Positions 16,064 through 18,200 of a stretch of DNA of 18,200 bases are shown here, in pieces. Made by a program: the position numbers and the translations under genes. This stretch comes from Bifidobacteriaceae bacterium (GTDB taxonomy: Bacteria; Actinomycetota; Actinomycetes; Actinomycetales; WQXJ01): positions 1 through 18,200 of the forward strand of contig JAITLE010000115.1 in the NCBI GenBank assembly GCA_031278075.1, given 5' to 3'. Position 1 is the stretch's first letter, and the number at the start of each line of letters is the position of its first letter. Under the pieces are notes generated by a model, which was not told the origin of the DNA, made no database searches, and was given only the letters and a program-made list of their open reading frames with translations.

Positions 16064-16903
16064 ATGGAACAGCGTTATGCGACCAGTCCCGACCAGATTC
16101 CCGGATTCGACACAGCGGAACTGCGCGCCCGGTATCTCATCCCCGACCTGTTCCGCCCGGACGCGGTCAAGCTGGTCTACACCCACCACGACCGGATCGT
16201 TTTGGGCGGCGCCGCGCCCATGACGGGCCCGCTGACCCTGGCCCCGCCTGAGGAGCTGCGCGCCGCGACCTTCTTGGAGAACCGTGAGGTCGGGATTGTC
16301 AACGTGGGCGGCCCGGGCGCCGTCGCCGCAGGCGCCGCCCACCACGAATTGCCGCACGGCGCCTGCCTGTATCTGGGCCGCGGCGCCCCGGATCCGGTGT
16401 TCACCAGCCTCGACCCGACGGGCGATGCCGGCCCGGCGCGCTTCTATGTCTTCTCCGCGCCGGCTCACGCCACCTACCCGACCGCGCTGGTGCTCCCCGG
16501 CCAGGGCACGCCGCGGCGCTTGGGCGACCGCTTGACCTCGAATGAGCGCGTCATCAACCAGTACATCCACGCGGGCGGCATCCAGTCCTGCCAGGTCGTC
16601 ATGGGCGTGACCACGTTGGCGCCGGGTTCGATGTGGAACACGATGCCCGCCCACACTCACGACCGCCGCACCGAGTGCTACCTGTACTTCGATCTGCCGC
16701 CCGCGGCACGAGTGGTCCACTTGATGGGCGAGCCTGCCGAGACCCGCCACCTGCTGGTCGCCGACGGCCAGGCCGTCATCTCGCCCAGTTGGTCCATCCA
16801 CTGCGGCGTCGGCACGGCGGCCTATTCGTTCGTGTGGGCCATGGCCGGCGAGAACAAGACGTTCGACGACATGGACCCGGTGGCCGCGTCCGACATCTGC
16901 TGA
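16064..16903 (+). CDS. kduI: 5-dehydro-4-deoxy-D-glucuronate isomerase
   Basis: 279 residues, one more than E. coli KduI. The metal ligands are visible as H197, H199 and E204 in HTHDRRTECYLYF and H246 in WSIHCGVG, each offset by one from the E. coli positions. The C-terminus (FVWAMAGENKTFDDMD) also fits. I chose the ATG at 16064, with GAAAGG about 7 nt upstream, over an in-frame GTG at 16025 that overlaps the previous stop. The enzyme isomerises 4-deoxy-L-threo-5-hexosulose uronate, formed spontaneously from unsaturated uronic acid, to 2,5-diketo-3-deoxygluconate for KduD. It is the last gene of the operon. Confidence 0.95.
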   Translation: MEQRYATSPDQIPGFDTAELRARYLIPDLFRPDAVKLVYTHHDRIVLGGAAPMTGPLTLAPPEELRAATFLENREVGIVNVGGPGAVAAGAAHHELPHGACLYLGRGAPDPVFTSLDPTGDAGPARFYVFSAPAHATYPTALVLPGQGTPRRLGDRLTSNERVINQYIHAGGIQSCQVVMGVTTLAPGSMWNTMPAHTHDRRTECYLYFDLPPAARVVHLMGEPAETRHLLVADGQAVISPSWSIHCGVGTAAYSFVWAMAGENKTFDDMDPVAASDIC

Positions 16904-17143
16904 CACCGGACGGCCTCGACACCGGATGATCTCGGCACGGGTGACCTCGGCACGGGTGACCTCGGCGCCCGGTCACGCTCATCCCGGGGCCCGCTCAGCC
17001 GGGACCTGCTGGCCCCCAAGTCTGATGTCACGTGCTGTTGACCCCTCCATTCCTGTCCTGCTGAGCGGGCTGGCCCGGGGCATTGTGGTGTTGCCAGGGA
17101 GATGGGACGGAGAATGGTCGACTAGACCAGCGGAGGCCAGCTA
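16904..17143. other. Gene-free spacer with short repeats and weak hairpins
   Basis: No convincing gene here. It holds the 15/16-bp tandem repeat (16915-16976) and two modest inverted repeats: GTGACC/GGTCAC (16956-16961 with 16971-16976) and TCCCGG/CCGGGA (16982-16987 with 16999-17004). These could end the kduI transcript, but no T-run follows. The rest shows nothing I recognise. Confidence 0.5.
16915..16976. repeat. Four-unit degenerate tandem repeat, 15-16 bp
   Basis: Two exact copies of CTCGGCACGGGTGAC (16931-16945, 16946-16960) are flanked by diverged copies CTCGACACCGGATGAT (16915-16930) and CTCGGCGCCCGGTCAC (16961-16976). The array begins 12 bp after the kduI stop. The last unit can fold back on the preceding one through GTGACC/GGTCAC. 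Function unknown; slippage or part of a termination region are both possible. Confidence 0.8.
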
Positions 17144-17293
17144 TCACATGGTCATGGTCGAAGCCAAAGGTCCGCTCCGTGTAGCCAGGGTTCGGTCGAG
17201 CTGCTCGATGGCGTCCACCGCCGCGCGGCGCTGCTTCAGCGCCAGCCTCGCCAAAGCCTTGCGAAACGTCTTGGTGTAGACGACGCGGATCAT
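17144..17293 (-). pseudogene. Truncated RelE/YafQ-like toxin remnant
   Basis: A 49-codon minus-strand frame begins MIRVVYTKTFRKALARLALK and continues QRRAAVDAIEQLD. This strongly resembles the N-terminus of RelE/YafQ-type toxins (beta strand with YTK, then a helical pair). RelE-type toxins normally have about 85-95 residues; here the frame loses resemblance after about residue 33 and stops at TGA (17144-17146), before the strands carrying the catalytic residues. No intact antitoxin frame lies upstream on this strand, although the sequence just before the ATG reads DLSALAGG then a stop overlapping the ATG, possibly an antitoxin tail. Probably a decayed toxin gene. Confidence 0.55.
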
Positions 17294-17411
17294 CCGCCGG
17301 CCAGCGCGCTCAGATCACAGCGGGGTGAACAGGCCCCGCTCCGCCGCGCGCCGGTTCTACGCGCTTACGCTCCGCAGCGGTTCCCTCCCGCGCCCGGCAG
17401 GCGCTGCGGCT

Positions 17412-17477
17412 CATTGGCCGCTGCATGGATCACACGCCAATGGGCCCGCCAATAGCCGACGATGCTCTACCATTGGC
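17412..17477. promoter_or_regulatory. Ordered CCAAT/ATTGG sites upstream of the antitoxin gene
   Basis: Four short sites occur: CATTGGC (17412-17418), GCCAATG (17436-17442), GCCAATA (17448-17454) and CATTGGC (17471-17477). GCCAATGG at 17436-17443 and CCATTGGC at 17470-17477 form a perfect 8-bp inverted repeat. Site centres are 24, 12 and 23 bp apart. Type II antitoxins commonly bind palindromes before their own gene, so this is a plausible autoregulatory operator; no protein binding is shown. Confidence 0.5.
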
Positions 17478-17516
17478 ATGACAGTGTTCATCAAAGAGCT
17501 TAGGAGAGTGAGCGCC

Positions 17517-17792
17517 TTGGCAACGGTGACGGTCCGGGTTGACGCGGAGACTAAGGCAGCGGCCACGGCGATAGTGGAGGGCCTCGGCCTAGACTTATCG
17601 ACTGCGGTGCGGGCCTTCATGAAGCAGATCGTCTTGCGCCGCGCGGTCCCATTGGTGTTGGAGTATCCCCCCGACGACCCGTTCGACAGCCCGGAGAACC
17701 GGGCGGCGCTGCGCGAGTCGATCGCCCAGGCGGATCGCGGCGAGTTCGCGATGGTCACGACTCTGGATGAGCTGGAGGCAGCGGCCGCGTGA
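17517..17792 (+). CDS. RelB/DinJ-type antitoxin
   Basis: 91 residues from TTG 17517. The N-terminus LATVTVRVDAETKAAATAIV followed by GLGLDLSTAVRAFMKQIV is the ribbon-helix-helix fold of RelB/DinJ antitoxins. The C-terminal part, DSPENRAALRESIAQADRGE to DELEAAAA, is the toxin-binding tail. I chose TTG because AGGAG lies 10 nt upstream and protein similarity begins there; an in-frame ATG at 17478 would overlap the end of the inverted-repeat region. It overlaps the toxin gene by GTGA, the usual coupling of such pairs. It would neutralise the YoeB-type toxin and repress the operon. Confidence 0.88.
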   Translation: MATVTVRVDAETKAAATAIVEGLGLDLSTAVRAFMKQIVLRRAVPLVLEYPPDDPFDSPENRAALRESIAQADRGEFAMVTTLDELEAAAA

Positions 17793-18049
17793 CCCTGAGC
17801 TTCACAGACGAAGGTTGGGCAGGCTACCTCTCTTGGACAGGTGACGCGCGCGCGTTGAAACGGATCCACCGGTTGATCGCGGACATTCAACGGAACGGGA
17901 AACGAGGCATCGGCAAGCCAGAACCATTAACCGGCGACTGGTCGGGCTGGTGGTCGCGGCGCATAGACGACCAGCACCGCCTGGTCTACCGAGAAACCGC
18001 CTCCGGTGTCGAGATCGCCCAATGCCGCGGACACTACGGCGACCACTGA
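17789..18049 (+). CDS. yoeB: YoeB-type toxin (ribosome-dependent mRNA interferase)
   Basis: 86 residues from a GTG start overlapping the antitoxin stop, close to the 84 of E. coli YoeB. Strong matches are FTDEGWAGYLSW near the start, GIGKPEPLTGDWSGWWSRRI (40-59), DQHRLVYR and the C-terminal QCRGHYGDH. The catalytic trio corresponding to E46, R65 and H83 of E. coli YoeB is present as E45, R64 and H82, so the toxin looks active. YoeB binds the ribosomal A site and cuts mRNA during translation. It is normally partnered by a YefM/Phd-type antitoxin; here the upstream partner is RelB/DinJ-like. Confidence 0.93.
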   Translation: MTLSFTDEGWAGYLSWTGDARALKRIHRLIADIQRNGKRGIGKPEPLTGDWSGWWSRRIDDQHRLVYRETASGVEIAQCRGHYGDH

Positions 18050-18079
18050 GCCGGCGCCGAACTGGCGAGGGCTGCGGGC

Positions 18080-18123
18080 TCAGGCGAGGGGACAGCGAAA
18101 TAGACGGCCGTGCCCTCGCCTGA
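18080..18123. terminator. 11-bp perfect inverted repeat after the toxin gene
   Basis: TCAGGCGAGGG (18080-18090) and CCCTCGCCTGA (18113-18123) are exact reverse complements with a 22-nt spacer. A further GGCGAGGG occurs at 18064-18071. It lies between the toxin stop and the tRNA-like fragment. It may be a terminator for the toxin operon, though without a T-run and with a large loop, or a recombination-related structure near an attachment site. Confidence 0.45.
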
Positions 18124-18132
18124 CGCTACGCT

Positions 18133-18167
18133 GTGCGCCATCAGGGACTCGAACCCCGAACCCTGAC
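18133..18167 (-). tRNA. 3' part of a tRNA gene (fragment), possible attachment-site scar
   Basis: On the minus strand there is a T arm: stem CGGGG, loop TTCGAGT, stem CCCTG (one G-T wobble). It is followed by ATGGCGC as a 7-nt acceptor 3' strand and then A, C. Upstream is TCAG GGTTC, which would be the end of an anticodon stem and the variable loop. The sequence further upstream to the window edge (18168-18200) does not fold into an anticodon loop or D arm, although a complete tRNA would reach only about 18208. So only the 3' portion appears to be present. It resembles actinobacterial tRNA-Lys 3' ends from memory, but the identity is not certain. Confidence 0.5.
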
Positions 18168-18200
18168 GTTCAGCTCAAGCCTGGGAGCCCCGGTGATCTC

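Noticed and set aside
15977..16906. 309-codon minus-strand frame
   Set aside because: Antisense to kduI, whose metal-binding motif and length are convincing.
16926..17279. 117-codon plus-strand frame after kduI
   Set aside because: Its start lies in the tandem repeat and its end is antisense to the RelE-like remnant; no family resemblance and no ribosome site.
18133..18200. Complete tRNA gene on the minus strand running off the window
   Set aside because: At least the anticodon arm should be visible within 18168-18200, but no 5-bp stem with 7-nt loop forms in the right place; treated as a fragment.
1..18200. CRISPR arrays, insertion sequences, transposase genes, riboswitches
   Set aside because: No regularly spaced repeats, transposase-like proteins, terminal inverted repeats with target duplications, or recognisable riboswitch cores were found.

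Overview
The window is very GC-rich and has actinobacterial traits: GTG/TTG starts, ATGA-coupled genes, a lipoprotein-type sugar-binding protein without its own ATPase, and a long secreted Ig-repeat glycosidase. I read it as part of an actinomycete (Actinomycetota) chromosome; the genus cannot be fixed from the sequence alone.

Positions 1-16903 form one carbohydrate-use locus with two divergent arms that meet near 7890-8045. The leftward arm encodes a heparinase II/III-type putative polysaccharide lyase (no signal peptide), a hybrid regulator with a DeoR-type DNA-binding head and a LacI-type sugar-sensing body, and a 1549-residue secreted GH59-type beta-galactosidase. The GH59 gene has its own promoter, flanked by two matching palindromes (GATCA-N4-TGATC) 73 bp apart. 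The rightward arm is a compact operon: DUF2264 protein, lipoprotein solute-binding protein, two MalF/MalG-type permeases, DUF624 membrane protein, GH88 unsaturated uronyl hydrolase, KduD-type dehydrogenase and KduI-type isomerase. A perfect 16-bp hairpin separates the binding-protein gene from the permease genes.

Inferred pathway: the secreted GH59 enzyme trims galactosides outside the cell. The ABC transporter imports uronate-bearing oligosaccharides. The intracellular lyase and/or the DUF2264 protein cleave them, GH88 releases unsaturated uronic acid, and KduI then KduD convert it toward 2-keto-3-deoxygluconate. The KDG kinase, KDPG aldolase, transporter ATPase and any sulfatase are not in the window. 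The substrate is not proven; a non-sulfated galactose- and uronate-containing glycan, such as arabinogalactan-type side chains or a glycosaminoglycan-like polymer, fits the gene content.

Positions 16904-18200 look different. They hold a short tandem repeat, a truncated RelE-like toxin remnant on the minus strand, a complete toxin-antitoxin pair (RelB/DinJ-type antitoxin with YoeB-type toxin) with an ordered set of CCAAT/ATTGG sites upstream, an 11-bp inverted repeat, and what looks like only the 3' part of a tRNA gene. The last is a possible attachment-site scar, suggesting an accessory region begins here.
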